Notes: generated by a model not told the origin, from the letters alone. 64,000 bases of DNA from Haladaptatus halobius (GCF_020618475.1 NZ_CP085339.1:372001-436000), one strand, 5' to 3'. Counted from the stretch's first letter, positions 25,747 through 34,919 are shown. Numbers and translations: made by a program.

Positions 25747-27378
25747 TTGGATGCATCTATGCAAGGAATTGAGAATACGTGGTATCAGGATGCTACAATC
25801 TACTCTGTCGATTTAAAAGTATTCCAAGACACAAACGGCGACGGGATCGGCGACTTTCAGGGACTTACTGAACGTCTGGACTACTTTTCCAGATTAGGAA
25901 TTGACTGCATCTGGCTGTTACCATTCTATCCGTCACCAGGACGGGATAACGGGTACGATGTGATGGATTACTACGGAGTAGATCCGCAGTTTGGCACCCT
26001 TGGTGACTTCGTGGAATTCGTACGAGCTGCTGATGATCGAGGTATCCGAGTCATTATTGACTTCGTCGTGAATCACACGTCCGATCAGCACCCGTGGTTC
26101 CAGGCTGCTCGCAGCGATCCTAACTCAAAGTATAGAGACTTCTATCTCTGGGCAGACGAAGAGCCAGAGATCCGCCCTGATCGTGGGCCGATCTTCCCTG
26201 GTGAGGAAGACCACGTGTGGTCGTACGATAACAAAGCCGATGCGTACTATTATCACCGATTTTACCGCTTCCAACCGGATTTGAATGTTGCCAACCCCGA
26301 AGTGCGCGAGGAAGTTAAGAAGATACTTGGATTTTGGCTGGAATTAGGCGTCGCTGGTTTCCGCATCGACGCTGCTGGGCTACTTACACAAACGAAAGGA
26401 CTTGTAGAGGAACCGCTGGATGATCCTCATGACTTCCTTCGGGAGATGCGTGAGTTTGTCTCTTGGCGCCGCAGCGACGCCGTTCTCCTTGCAGAGGCCG
26501 ACAGACCACCCGCTGAATTGGGTGAGTACTTCGGTGATAGCAACGAAATGCACCTCTTGTTGAATTTCCAACTCAACGCGCACATAATCCTCGCATTAGC
26601 ACGCGGTGAATCCGCACCGCTGGCTTCAGTGCTCAAGGAACTTCCCGACCCACCCAAGAACGCTGGATGGGCGAATTTCCTGCGGAATTTAGACGAACTC
26701 AACATTGGCGTGCTCACTGAGGCAGAGCAGGCAGACGTATACGAAGAGTTTGCCCCTGCTGAAACGATGCGAATTTATGACCGTGGTATCCGTCGCCGAC
26801 TGGCACCGATACTCGACGGCGATGACGAGCGCATTAAACTCGCTTACAGCCTCTTATTTTCGCTACCAGGGACACCAATCATCGTCTACGGAGACGAGAT
26901 AGGGATGGGTGAGGATCTGGATCAACCGGGTCGCTTCGCCGTCCGAACGCCGATGCAATGGACTGACGCGCCAAACGCCGGTTTTTCAACGGCTGACCCT
27001 GACGACCTTATTCGCCCAATCATTTCGAATGAAACCTTTGCTCCAAAGGAAGTAAACGTCGCCGACCAACGGGCAGATCCCAACTCCTTACTTAACTGGA
27101 TCAGTAGTCTCATTCAAACTCACAATGAGTTCCCTGAACTTGCCCGGGGAGACGGAACCGTCCTTAACGTGGATCATCCAGCCGTGTTCGCTCACGCAAG
27201 TTCGCTTGCCGGCGAGAGTATAGTTACAGTCCATAATCTTAGCGATGAGACAGCCACAATTACACTATCTCTGAATGCCAACCCAATACCCATTTTTGGC
27301 GACGCCAATTTTGGGCCTGACGGCGATTCCTTACACATTTCACTCTCTCCATATGGCTACTGCTGGTTCCAGCTGTGA
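25747..27378 (+). CDS. GH13 alpha-amylase family enzyme (trehalose synthase-like)
   Basis: The 543-residue protein has a complete GH13 barrel: YDVMDYYGVDPQFGT, DFVVNHTS (104-111), GFRIDAAG with nucleophile Asp208, acid/base Glu250 in LLAEAD, and the third acid Asp316 in FLRNLDELN. Where trehalose synthases usually have NHD, this protein has Asn-Leu-Asp at 314-316. The sequence otherwise resembles maltose alpha-glucosyltransferase/trehalose synthase-like enzymes, with no signal peptide. It would act on intracellular maltose or alpha-glucosides, possibly for compatible-solute metabolism. No other glycan gene is adjacent. Family call is strong; reaction is uncertain. Confidence 0.85.
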   Translation: MDASMQGIENTWYQDATIYSVDLKVFQDTNGDGIGDFQGLTERLDYFSRLGIDCIWLLPFYPSPGRDNGYDVMDYYGVDPQFGTLGDFVEFVRAADDRGIRVIIDFVVNHTSDQHPWFQAARSDPNSKYRDFYLWADEEPEIRPDRGPIFPGEEDHVWSYDNKADAYYYHRFYRFQPDLNVANPEVREEVKKILGFWLELGVAGFRIDAAGLLTQTKGLVEEPLDDPHDFLREMREFVSWRRSDAVLLAEADRPPAELGEYFGDSNEMHLLLNFQLNAHIILALARGESAPLASVLKELPDPPKNAGWANFLRNLDELNIGVLTEAEQADVYEEFAPAETMRIYDRGIRRRLAPILDGDDERIKLAYSLLFSLPGTPIIVYGDEIGMGEDLDQPGRFAVRTPMQWTDAPNAGFSTADPDDLIRPIISNETFAPKEVNVADQRADPNSLLNWISSLIQTHNEFPELARGDGTVLNVDHPAVFAHASSLAGESIVTVHNLSDETATITLSLNANPIPIFGDANFGPDGDSLHISLSPYGYCWFQL

Positions 27379-27515
27379 ACAATCCTTCCCCCTGTCGGGG
27401 CTAACGCGCTTTGCAGCAATTGCTGTACTCGTTCAGTGTCCACTGCGTTTCGATAGTGGGTGGTTCCGAAAACAAGGGCCAAAACTATCATAAGAATTCT
27501 CTATTATAAACCAGT

Positions 27516-27746
27516 GTGATCGAAAAGCAATCTTCGATCGAAAGCAATAGCGTGGATTCGAAATATGTGGGCTGCGTTTGCTGTACAACCATACTTGACA
27601 CCACTGAATCACATCCAATAATCATCCGGGAAGAAGTAAACGAAATAGACGAAGACGTCCGAGTTACGTACCATTTTTGTTCAGGTGATTGTCGAAGCCG
27701 GTGGAAAAGTGAAAGTGAATATAATTCCGACAGTATAGCTTACTAA
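27516..27746 (+). CDS. Small Cys-rich (zinc-binding) protein
   Basis: This GTG-started 76-residue protein carries CVCC near residues 20-23 and FCSGDC near residues 54-59, a four-Cys pattern with an acidic spacer. This is the layout of small haloarchaeal zinc-ribbon proteins of unknown function. It has no membrane segment. A second GTG overlaps two bases upstream, so the exact start is uncertain. Confidence 0.5.
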   Translation: MIEKQSSIESNSVDSKYVGCVCCTTILDTTESHPIIIREEVNEIDEDVRVTYHFCSGDCRSRWKSESEYNSDSIAY

Positions 27747-27767
27747 AAGTGGAACGCATTGGGAGGA

Positions 27768-27911
27768 ATGGTCAATGAATATACCATAGGGAACCTCCTG
27801 AAGACGAATGACAGCCTCAAATCGCTCATGTCGACAGCGACGGACGAACACCTCGAGTGGAAGCAAGTGTATCGTGCGGATGAACCCAAAGACGAGGTAA
27901 AAATCCACTAG
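27768..27911 (+). CDS. Small ORF (47 aa) with GGGAGG upstream, doubtful
   Basis: ATG 27768 is preceded within a few bases by GGGAGG and opens a 47-residue charged frame (MVNEYTIGNLLKTNDSLKSL and onward to DEPKDEVKIH). No family is recognised. The purine tract may be a ribosome-binding site but lies very close to the ATG. It could also be the tail of a decayed gene. Confidence 0.28.
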   Translation: MVNEYTIGNLLKTNDSLKSLMSTATDEHLEWKQVYRADEPKDEVKIH

Positions 27912-28025
27912 GGAGGCGGTTACAAGCAAGACGCAGGTGTATGGTAACTGCATCGATGAACTGCATGCACATAAATTCGAGAAGGGCGCGGGGTTGCGTG
28001 AGATGGCGAGAGTGAATAATTAGAA

Positions 28026-28090
28026 TAGGCTAGTATATATTTTCCACCTGGTGAGAACCAGGCGACATCTATATTATCTCACATAGCCTA
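28026..28090. promoter_or_regulatory. Nested inverted repeats upstream of DUF7847-like gene
   Basis: Outer arms TAGGCTA (28026-28032) and TAGCCTA (28084-28090) enclose an inner perfect dyad CCTGGT-GAGA-ACCAGG (28047-28062). An AT-rich TATA-like tract (TAGTATATATTTT) lies between the left arms. The structure ends 14 bases before the ATG at 28105, so it could be a regulator-binding region or a leader RNA hairpin. Confidence 0.45.
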
Positions 28091-28104
28091 ATAGACATCT
28101 GATT

Positions 28105-28884
28105 ATGCCGATTAACATCACCAGCATGCTCAAGCAAGGTTACAGCCGAAGTATCAAACGAAATGGACTCATGCTCATGGGTATTATCTTCGTCATCTCC
28201 GTCCTCAACGGCGTGTTAGGACTTGGTGTTGACCGATGGATCGCCAGACAGCAGTTCACATCCAATGGAATCCAGGCAGATCCGACGTTGCTCGTCCCAC
28301 CTCTTGGTGCTGGCATTGTGTCACTCGTGCTGGGCGTCGCGTTGCTCGTCGTGAGCATTGCAGCCATCCGCGTGTTCGTGAGCGATGAGACTGAACGCCT
28401 TCCCCGGGAGGTCTTTACCCGGAATATGGTCTGGGCCACGATCAACCTCTTCATCGGTGCGATCGTCTTCGGCATCATCGTCGCACTCGGGTTCGTCGCG
28501 TTGATCATTCCGGGCATCTTCCTGCTTGTGACCTTGGCGTTCTGGACGGTCTACGTGGCCGTCGAAGATCAGAACTTCATCACCGCGTTCCGCAGCAGTT
28601 GGGGACTGACGCGGGGCTACCGCCTCAACCTCTTCGTGTTAGGCGTGGCAGTGGTGCTCCTCACGGCACTCATCAACCTCGTGTTTGGGTTTGGTGACCT
28701 CGCGAGTGGCAGTTTCGCTGGCGATATCGTTGCCTTGGTGTTCGCGCAGGCTGCTAGCGCAATTACGACGGTCTTCTCGACCGCTGTGCTGGCAACGGCC
28801 TACACCGAACTCAACGCACAAGATGATGAGGAATTCGGTGAGACGATCAGTGAGGACACCACCGCTGGACGTCCCGCTGCCTAA
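28105..28884 (+). CDS. Haloarchaeal DUF7847-type membrane protein
   Basis: The 259-residue protein has six hydrophobic segments. It starts with MLKQGYSRSIKRNGLMLM, a basic amphipathic N-terminus typical of this family. Between segments three and four it carries ALIIPGIFLLVTLAFWTVYV and the conserved AFRSSWGLTRGYR loop. Such proteins are widespread in haloarchaea with unknown function; the fold recalls glycerophosphoryl-diester-phosphodiesterase membrane domains. A T-rich tract (TGTTTTTTCG) follows the stop and may terminate transcription. The upstream dyads suggest dedicated regulation. Confidence 0.68.
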   Translation: MPINITSMLKQGYSRSIKRNGLMLMGIIFVISVLNGVLGLGVDRWIARQQFTSNGIQADPTLLVPPLGAGIVSLVLGVALLVVSIAAIRVFVSDETERLPREVFTRNMVWATINLFIGAIVFGIIVALGFVALIIPGIFLLVTLAFWTVYVAVEDQNFITAFRSSWGLTRGYRLNLFVLGVAVVLLTALINLVFGFGDLASGSFAGDIVALVFAQAASAITTVFSTAVLATAYTELNAQDDEEFGETISEDTTAGRPAA

Positions 28885-29128
28885 CACAGCTGTTTTTTCG
28901 AGCAACGATAGTTCTCGCCAGATAGTGTTCTAGGAACTACCCCGATTACTACGGCGCTATGTGTCTTCAGGAAGGTCGTGGCGACGCCACCACACGAGAT
29001 TCACACCGCCTTGGCGGTGACACATGGTGGTAGTAATAGGTTTGGTACGGTGGAGTACGTCTGTTTCTGCGAAACGGAGGGTATCGCTCTCGCGATCCCC
29101 CTCTAGTACAACGGTTTAGGTCACCGCC

Positions 29129-29635
29129 ATGAGGACAACCGAGAACAATCAGCTCTCGTCACTCAGGAAGTGGTGGAACGACCTCACCTAGCTGTATTCT
29201 CGTACGCTTAAGAACGTCGTTGAGAGATTGTATATTAGCCTCTCACGAACAAAAGACGAAAAAGGCGTAGATCCGACCATCGGTCTACTCAAGCGGGAAG
29301 CACCGACCGACGACTGGTTGTTCACGTATCGACAGTCTGGCTTCGAGCTCAAGAACGCGTTTAGCGGAGCGTGCGATCTTCCACTCTCGGGGTCGACCCC
29401 GAGATGTGTAGTATGCCCTGCCTGTGGAATCCCGTCCTACTCCAGAAGAGATTCAACTGTATGCAAGGCGTTGATTCGGCCAGCACCGAGTTCGGGATCA
29501 CTTCGGCCGTTACTTACTTCGGCATTCTGTTTGATAACTCCCTCAACTTGGTTAGACTTCAAGGAGGGCGACAGTTCGCGGACGAGACCCACTAATCCCG
29601 CGACCTGTGGCGACGCCATCGAAGTGCCGACATAG
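29129..29635 (+). pseudogene. Unknown haloarchaeal gene with in-frame TAG, overlapping subtilase 3' end
   Basis: ATG 29129 reads MRTTENNQLSSLRKWWNDLT, then TAG (29189-29191). It continues in frame LYSRTLKNVVERLYISLSRT, then VDPTIGLLKREAPTDDWLF, and a PRCVVCPACGIPSYSRRD CxxC piece. The part beyond about 29430 overlaps the antisense subtilase coding region and is likely spurious. The first about 100 codons look genuinely coding but match no family I can name. Confidence 0.4.
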
Positions 29636-30726
29636 TAGTCATACGAATCGTTCGGAACCGTCGACAGGATACGGTTCGTTGGATTCGGCCACTCAGTATC
29701 ATTCGCGAGCGTTTTTTCGATAGTCTCATACCCTCCACCAGGTGCCCCGACATCGATATCGCCGAGGCCGTAGTTTGAATAAAACGCGAGTTCGTCATTC
29801 GGAGCTGTCGCACTCACACCGAGCGTACTCTCGAGACTCGTCCACATGTCGCGATAGCCGCCATGTTGAAGATCGGTCTCTTCGTTACCGGCAGAGACGA
29901 CGACCGTTGTTCCGCGACGACGGGCACTTTTAACGACTCGGTCACAGATAACGCGTCGGACACCGCGTGATGTCTGATTTTCCCGTGGTGGGCGTGGATC
30001 CCAGCCAAGACTCATGTTAACGGCGTCAGCGCCGATTTGCGCGGCATAATCAATTGCCAGTAAACAGTCACTGATGCGTTCGATGAGTGGCCCTTCCTTT
30101 GGGAAGATGCGAAGTGGAACGAGTTCGGCATCGGGAGCCATTCCAACCACACCTTGTGCACCGGTTGCCCCACTAATACCAGCAACGTGTGTTCCGTGTG
30201 GGTGGACTGGACTACCATCGGAACCAAACTCACCATTGATGACCGACCGTCCCAAATTCGTGTTTACGTTGGCAGCAAGATCGGGGTGTGTATGATCGAC
30301 TCCTGTATCGACGATAGCGATACGTGTTCCCTTTCCAGTTGCGATGTCGTGTGCGGCAAACGCATCTGTAATCTGCTTATCCCACTGGAGATCGGTGTAT
30401 TTCGCGTCGATTGACGGCTCTACTGAACTGATAGATGGTGTCCCTATTTCGTATACGAGATCTGGTGCGACTTCATGGACACCAGAGACATCTTGAATAC
30501 CAGAGGTAGCATTTGTTGGGCCACGAACGATAAGAAGGTTCGCAGCGGGAATTTCGTTCTGAACTGTATAGCCCGCTTGTTCGAGTTTCTGAGTGACCTT
30601 GTCACTTCCTGTTGTCACGAGATACGTTTCTTCTTCGGCTGCGTTTCCTGGTGTGGTTGCTGCGAGGCCGACCGTCGTTGCTGCGATTCCTTTGAGAAAC
30701 GTGCGACGTTCTGATTTTAAATCCAT
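29437..30726 (-). CDS. Tat-exported S8 subtilisin-like serine protease (second copy)
   Basis: The 429-residue protein has a twin-arginine signal (ERRTFLKG, residues 6-13), an inhibitor-like propeptide (residues 33-95), and a full catalytic set: Asp140 (IAIVDTG), His177 (HPHGTHVAG), Asn281 (SAGN) and Ser369 (GTSMASPQVAG). It resembles halolysins but ends shortly after the catalytic domain, without the C-terminal extension of classical halolysins. It is more distantly related to the subtilase at 3829, which lies in an operon with a carboxypeptidase; this one is monocistronic. It is exported and folds before secretion. Confidence 0.92.
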   Translation of the reverse strand: MDLKSERRTFLKGIAATTVGLAATTPGNAAEEETYLVTTGSDKVTQKLEQAGYTVQNEIPAANLLIVRGPTNATSGIQDVSGVHEVAPDLVYEIGTPSISSVEPSIDAKYTDLQWDKQITDAFAAHDIATGKGTRIAIVDTGVDHTHPDLAANVNTNLGRSVINGEFGSDGSPVHPHGTHVAGISGATGAQGVVGMAPDAELVPLRIFPKEGPLIERISDCLLAIDYAAQIGADAVNMSLGWDPRPPRENQTSRGVRRVICDRVVKSARRRGTTVVVSAGNEETDLQHGGYRDMWTSLESTLGVSATAPNDELAFYSNYGLGDIDVGAPGGGYETIEKTLANDTEWPNPTNRILSTVPNDSYDYYVGTSMASPQVAGLVGLVRELSPSLKSNQVEGVIKQNAEVSNGRSDPELGAGRINALHTVESLLE

Positions 30727-30905
30727 TACTTCAAACTATAAAATACATGATTAGCAATAAATATTGCGTGGAAATGTCATATATAATTTATATCTAAACA
30801 GATAAGCAAGAAGGCATATGAATTCTATAATTTCACCGCAATTCTAGGCACATCGGCAACCTGTCTTCCGTTTGCATGGTTATCTCCGGCTCGAACGAAA
30901 GTAAG

Positions 30906-30922
30906 GGCTTTGTTGAAACCCT
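30906..30922. mobile_element. Solitary IS-terminus-like sequence
   Basis: GGCTTTGTTGAAACCCT is identical in form to termini of haloarchaeal insertion sequences and matches the site at 15201 at 15 of 17 positions in the same orientation. No transposase gene is nearby. The 337-base interval 30727-31063 otherwise holds no gene. Confidence 0.4.
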
Positions 30923-31063
30923 AAAGCGATGATAATTCTCGAAAGTCGTGCTGAATACACAGCACATACGCGCCACGCTCTGACGGGTAATCGAGGCGGT
31001 TAACGCCCGATCATTCCACTGCACACAGACAGCTAGTTATCGCATCGGATCCAACCGAATCCT

Positions 31064-31531
31064 ATGAAAAACAGCGAGAACGAGCTGAAAATCGTCAACA
31101 TTGACGACGCAGTCGACTTGAGGTGGACCGGGAAGGATGAGGACGGGGGACGGTACGTACGCCTCGGCCGAGAGGCGGGCGGAACTCACCTCGGTTGTAC
31201 GCTTGAGGACATTCCACCCGGTGGCCGCCCATCAACGTACCACTACCACCTCGCTAATGAAGAGGCAGTGTACGTCATTGACGGAACCGGGACGCTCAGG
31301 ACTCCCGAAGCAGAACACGAGATCAAATCGGGCGACTATGTTGCGTTCCCCGCCGGAGAAGCTGGTGCTCACGCGGTCGAAAACACGTCAAACGATCTCC
31401 TTAGGTGTCTCTTCTTCTCGACGATGCGTGAGCCAGACATCACCGTCTATCCCGACGAGAAGGAACTCTTCGTTGGGATGATCGAGAAGATGATTCCGTT
31501 CAAGGGTGATCAACTCGGGAGAGATAGCTAG
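31064..31531 (+). CDS. Cupin-domain protein
   Basis: The 155-residue protein is a single beta-barrel cupin: motif one around PPGGRPSTYH60-Y-H62 with Glu66/67 (ANEEAVYVIDG), motif two around FPAGEAGAH103. These provide the usual three His and one Glu metal ligands. The N-terminal stretch is charged and no signal is present. Cupins of this size act as isomerases, dioxygenases or sensors; nothing in the neighbourhood fixes the substrate. Sequence length and start are normal. Confidence 0.8.
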   Translation: MKNSENELKIVNIDDAVDLRWTGKDEDGGRYVRLGREAGGTHLGCTLEDIPPGGRPSTYHYHLANEEAVYVIDGTGTLRTPEAEHEIKSGDYVAFPAGEAGAHAVENTSNDLLRCLFFSTMREPDITVYPDEKELFVGMIEKMIPFKGDQLGRDS

Positions 31532-31883
31532 AAAATTTGCTTCGTCGGCCCCCAGTCGGTTCGGTTGATTGTTACGAACGGTGTTAGCCAGATTCGGAGG
31601 ATTTGATGATTGAAGGCTCTGTATCCAGCAGACCGTTCCTCTCGTAATTGCAGACATTCACACTCCTCACGTGAAATAGTGAGTGCCCGTTCCACGTTAT
31701 GAACCCCAGTTTTTCTGCGGGTCGGCTGGCCATTTAGCGAGTTTTATCGGAACGACGCTAAACTGGACTCGGTATACTGCCCTAACTCCTGCTTGATATC
31801 CGATTCACGCCACCCAAGCGACGACAACACACTCACTACAACATTCATTTTCCCGTGGTATACTTTTCGAAGTATTCCAAGCG
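31532..31883. other. No recognisable gene
   Basis: No frame with family resemblance, repeat or RNA gene was seen in this stretch. Confidence 0.4.
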
Positions 31884-32009
31884 TTAGGCTGGTACGCCAA
31901 CTCCCCAGAAGAATGCAATGGCGAGAATTGTCACAACAGAGAATAGAAGCTGAAGTGGAGCACTGGAAACTCGAGATACCTCTGAACGTTTGGCCAAGCT
32001 GAGTCTCAC
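31884..32009 (-). CDS. Possible single-span membrane peptide (41 aa)
   Basis: GTG at 32009 opens a 41-residue frame with a basic N-terminus (VRLSLAKRSEVSRVSSAP) and one hydrophobic helix (LLFSVVTILAIAFFWGVGVP). It has the shape of a small membrane protein, but no promoter or relative is recognised and the call is weak. Confidence 0.25.
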   Translation of the reverse strand: MRLSLAKRSEVSRVSSAPLQLLFSVVTILAIAFFWGVGVPA

Positions 32010-32148
32010 ATTCTATCCGCAAAATCTCGATGAGGGAGTGATGATGCCGAATGAATGATCAATGAGTCTGTGGTGGATTTCTCGCCGCTCTTACGGGCAG
32101 TTTCAAGGGGTTGTAGATGGTTCGATTCCCCCCTAAGCTGACGCAATT

Positions 32149-32428
32149 ATGCACGAATCTACCATAGTCAATCACGATCCAGGATGCCAACCAGTGGAGG
32201 TAGAACTCAACACGATCCATTCGTTTCCGATTCAAATTTCCGAAATGCTAGATCTCGATTCAGAGGGTACTGAACAACAGACGTACTCAACCTGTCGAGA
32301 AGGACAGCTAGAAAGGGAGAACCACCCTCACGACCAGGCACGACGACATCGTCAGGGTGATGGCGCCAGACCTTGTCATCACGCTGGACTTTGTGAGGGC
32401 GTATCTCCACCAACGGCATAGGGGATAA
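32149..32428 (+). pseudogene. N-terminal fragment of an HTH-10/Bat-type regulator, frameshifted
   Basis: The frame from ATG 32149 reads MHESTIVNHDPGCQPVEVEL and LDLDSEGTEQQTYSTCREGQ. After a frame change, another frame reads DDIVRVMAPDLVITLDFVRA to TAA 32428. The opening resembles the N-terminal domain that precedes HTH-10 in bacterioopsin-activator-type proteins. The DNA-binding half is missing. Confidence 0.4.
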
Positions 32429-32591
32429 AATAAGTTTGTCAGGCATAGATTGATATTATTATATTTTTCATCGGATAATATATAATATTTGTCGAACTAG
32501 ATTTTCAGCATTCTTTTTGTTTCCATTGAGTAAATTCTGTAGTAAGTGGCCGTTACTCAATTATCTGGAGAACCAATAAAAAGAGAGAGGA

Positions 32592-32981
32592 GTGAAACCT
32601 ATGACCGCCAAAACGACCAGCTGGTTCGGATCCACCACAGAGCAACCTGGCCCAAGTTCACCACCTCAATACACACTGATCGCTTCCGAGACGATCGATC
32701 TCGAATCATCGAGTTCGGAACTTGTTACTGAAGTCGTCGACGCACTTATTGACGTGATTAAGCCAATAGCTGGCCAAACCACACTCTCGCTGTATGAATA
32801 CGTGAACCCAGATGCGCTTGAAGACATCGTCACAGCAAGTGCAACAAAAAAGAGTGATGACGAAGTCCGATTCACGGTTGAGAACTATCTTGTCACCGTC
32901 CGCAGTGACAATACCATTCTTATCTACGAACCGATTAGAGCACAACGCGGTACTGGTAGAAACCCATGCCCGGCTAGTTGA
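32592..32981 (+). CDS. HalOD1-domain protein
   Basis: The 129-residue protein (a second ATG at 32601 is possible) has a Ser/Thr/Pro-rich N-terminus, then SELVTEVVDALIDVIKPIAG, LSLYEYVNPDALEDIV, and closing strands VRFTVENYLVTVRSDNTILI. This is the complete HalOD1 arrangement, closely similar to the protein at 9290 and the larger one at 8272. Unknown output function in haloarchaeal signalling. It stands alone. Confidence 0.72.
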   Translation: MKPMTAKTTSWFGSTTEQPGPSSPPQYTLIASETIDLESSSSELVTEVVDALIDVIKPIAGQTTLSLYEYVNPDALEDIVTASATKKSDDEVRFTVENYLVTVRSDNTILIYEPIRAQRGTGRNPCPAS

Positions 32982-33486
32982 TCAAGAAAAGCAATCCACT
33001 CTACACGACGTATTTCCATTCTAACCCTCACTAACGGGGCTGTCCTTGTTATTTAAACTCGTAATCAGTGAGCCGGAGCTTTTCCTCGACCTCATAGAGA
33101 TGGCCTTTCATGTAGAAAGACCTCTTCCCATCATTCCTACTGAGCCAATACTTCTCAAATATTATCTACGATTTGACCTGCTTTCTCTATCATTATAATT
33201 ATGTTATTGCGGGAATATTTGGTATTTTCTATCGTATAGAGGGCGTTACTCTATAGGAAGGATGCGATTTTGTAAGGTGAATATCAACAAGATATTCTAA
33301 ACAGTTTGATCACCGGTTACAATTCGGCAGTTAAAAGTCACGCTTCTCGTTAAGGACATAACGTTTCCGCTCTGAACAGTATACGCAAACGATGGGGAGG
33401 TCCGCGTTTGGCCTAATATTTACACATCCTGGCTGTGCATATTCTGGCGCATGTCATCGTAGAGTGTAAGAAGTGTATACACGAAC
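32982..33486. other. AT-rich interval without genes
   Basis: About 500 bases with no coding frame of note. Composition is more AT-rich than the flanks, and no repeat or RNA gene was recognised. Confidence 0.4.
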
Positions 33487-33713
33487 AATGAATGGAGAGA
33501 TCTCGGAAGCGAGACGGAAATCCCCGTCACAAACCCCGCTATAGAGGAGGTGATCGCCACGCTGCCTGAGCCGACGACCAGCACAGTCGACGAAGCAGTC
33601 GGCGCTGCTCAGTCGGCCAAACCGATTGGGCGAGACGACCGGCGAAAGAGCGCGGTGACTTCGTCCGCGATATCGTGGCTATGATAAACCAACAACGAGG
33701 CGTGAAACGATGA
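33487..33713 (+). pseudogene. Aldehyde dehydrogenase N-terminal fragment, frameshifted
   Basis: One frame reads RDLGSETEIPVTNPAIEEVI, then TLPEPTTSTVDEAVGAAQSA. After a frame change near 33630 another reads WARRPAKERGDFVRDIVAMI and ends at TGA 33711-33713. This is the classical ALDH opening (NPA-x-EEVIAT-P and AVxAA...W...ERA). Only about 75 residues remain. The neighbouring sugar-acid pathway would need an ALDH-family enzyme as its last step, so this could be a deleted pathway gene. Confidence 0.6.
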
Positions 33714-33720
33714 AGATCAT

Positions 33721-34575
33721 TCAGTTCTGGCCGTTGAGACGCTGCCAGTACTGGATGATGGCAGCGGCGTGACCTTCGTTTGAATCGGAGACACGTGCCG
33801 TCGCTTTGTACGCTTCGTGAACGCCGCTACTCAGCGGGAGTGCAGTATTGTTCTGCCGGGCAACGTCAAGCGCATATCCGACATCCTTCTGCCAGATACG
33901 CCGACCACCCATCCCTTCGATCTCCTGCTCAAAGTCATTGCTAAGATACTTCTCCCACAGCTCCAGCCCGAGGAACTCAGAGAGCAGACGAGGGTCGACG
34001 CCGTTATCGCGACCGAATGCAACGATCTCAGCATCGATCGCACGATGGCCGGCGTACCGCAACTGCAACAGGAGTTTGAACGTCTGTCCGCCGCCGATCT
34101 CTCCGATCCGCTTATGGGCAGCACTAAGACAATCAAGAATATCCGTAGCTTTTCGGTAGTTCTGCTCGTTCCCGCCCACCATCATATGAATACCACCCGG
34201 AGCGTTTCTTGTCAGTGGAGCGCTAATAAACCCGACATCTTGGTCGGCGCACCGTCGTTCGTACTTAACTGCGGTCTCCGGCCCCGTCGTCGTGGTGTCA
34301 ATGATTAGTTGTCCCGATACGACCGCGTCCAGCAGCCCATCCTCACTCTCCATTACCGCCTCCACTTCGTGCCGACCAGGGAGTGCGAGAACAACTATCT
34401 CCGCCTGCTCCGCGACCGCAGCCGGATTCCCAACAGCCTGCGCGCCGCGTTCAGTAGCGTACTTGATTTGCGTTTCATCGACGTCGTAGACGGTCACCGG
34501 GTAGTCGGCCTTGCGAAGTCTGTCGACGAACAGTTTGCCGACAAAACCAATCCCGATTAGCCCAATTTGAGACAT
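33721..34575 (-). CDS. 3-hydroxyisobutyrate dehydrogenase-family oxidoreductase
   Basis: The 284-residue protein starts with a Rossmann motif (GLIGIGFVG, residues 5-13) and continues with the beta-hydroxyacid dehydrogenase core: DTTTTGPET, FISAPLTRNAPGGIHMMVGG, and the catalytic Lys in GGGQTFKLLLQL. The Asn normally four residues after that Lys is replaced by Gln. Members oxidise or reduce beta-hydroxy acids such as tartronate semialdehyde or 2-hydroxymethyl glutarate with NAD(P). It borders the pentose island and may handle a sugar-acid intermediate; that is inference. Confidence 0.8.
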   Translation of the reverse strand: MSQIGLIGIGFVGKLFVDRLRKADYPVTVYDVDETQIKYATERGAQAVGNPAAVAEQAEIVVLALPGRHEVEAVMESEDGLLDAVVSGQLIIDTTTTGPETAVKYERRCADQDVGFISAPLTRNAPGGIHMMVGGNEQNYRKATDILDCLSAAHKRIGEIGGGQTFKLLLQLRYAGHRAIDAEIVAFGRDNGVDPRLLSEFLGLELWEKYLSNDFEQEIEGMGGRRIWQKDVGYALDVARQNNTALPLSSGVHEAYKATARVSDSNEGHAAAIIQYWQRLNGQN

Positions 34576-34919
34576 AGATGCTCATTCTACGCCGTCGAAA
34601 ATATAATTTCGGCCACTTTCTTTCAATAGTGAAAGGGGATTGAGTCCCCCGATAGCACGCTCGAACATAGGTCGTGTACGTACTGGCCGTCTCTCACCCC
34701 TCTTTGCTCAAGGCAGTTATTTCGACCCCCCCACTGCGTGATCCCGATACAGTCCACCGCTGCAGACCGCGGGTCGCGAAAATACACTTGTGCTCAAAGG
34801 AAAGGGTCGCTGTATAGAGCCGCCGATTATCTCATTAATCGCGATTGAACCGCTGTTTCGGAATCCGTCGCAGCTACCGAATTGAGCCGACTGCGACACG
34901 CCTGTATTCTAGGGAGAGT
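34576..34919. other. Intergenic, no gene; short GGGGA/TCCCC hairpin
   Basis: No coding frame is supported. A small stem (34635-34639 with 34645-34649) lies upstream of the minus-strand dehydrogenase gene; it has no obvious regulatory context. Confidence 0.35.

Noticed and set aside
25747..27378. Inactive GH13 because NHD is replaced by NLD at 314-316
   Set aside because: All three catalytic acids are present, and Leu at this position may be a subgroup feature; loss of activity cannot be claimed.
30833..31024. 63-codon minus-strand frame across the IS-end-like site
   Set aside because: It reads through the terminal repeat and has no supported function.
32100..32145. tRNA 3' end (GGTTCGATTCC near 32130)
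   Set aside because: The bases around the TTCGATT loop do not pair to form a T stem and no anticodon or acceptor arm can be drawn.
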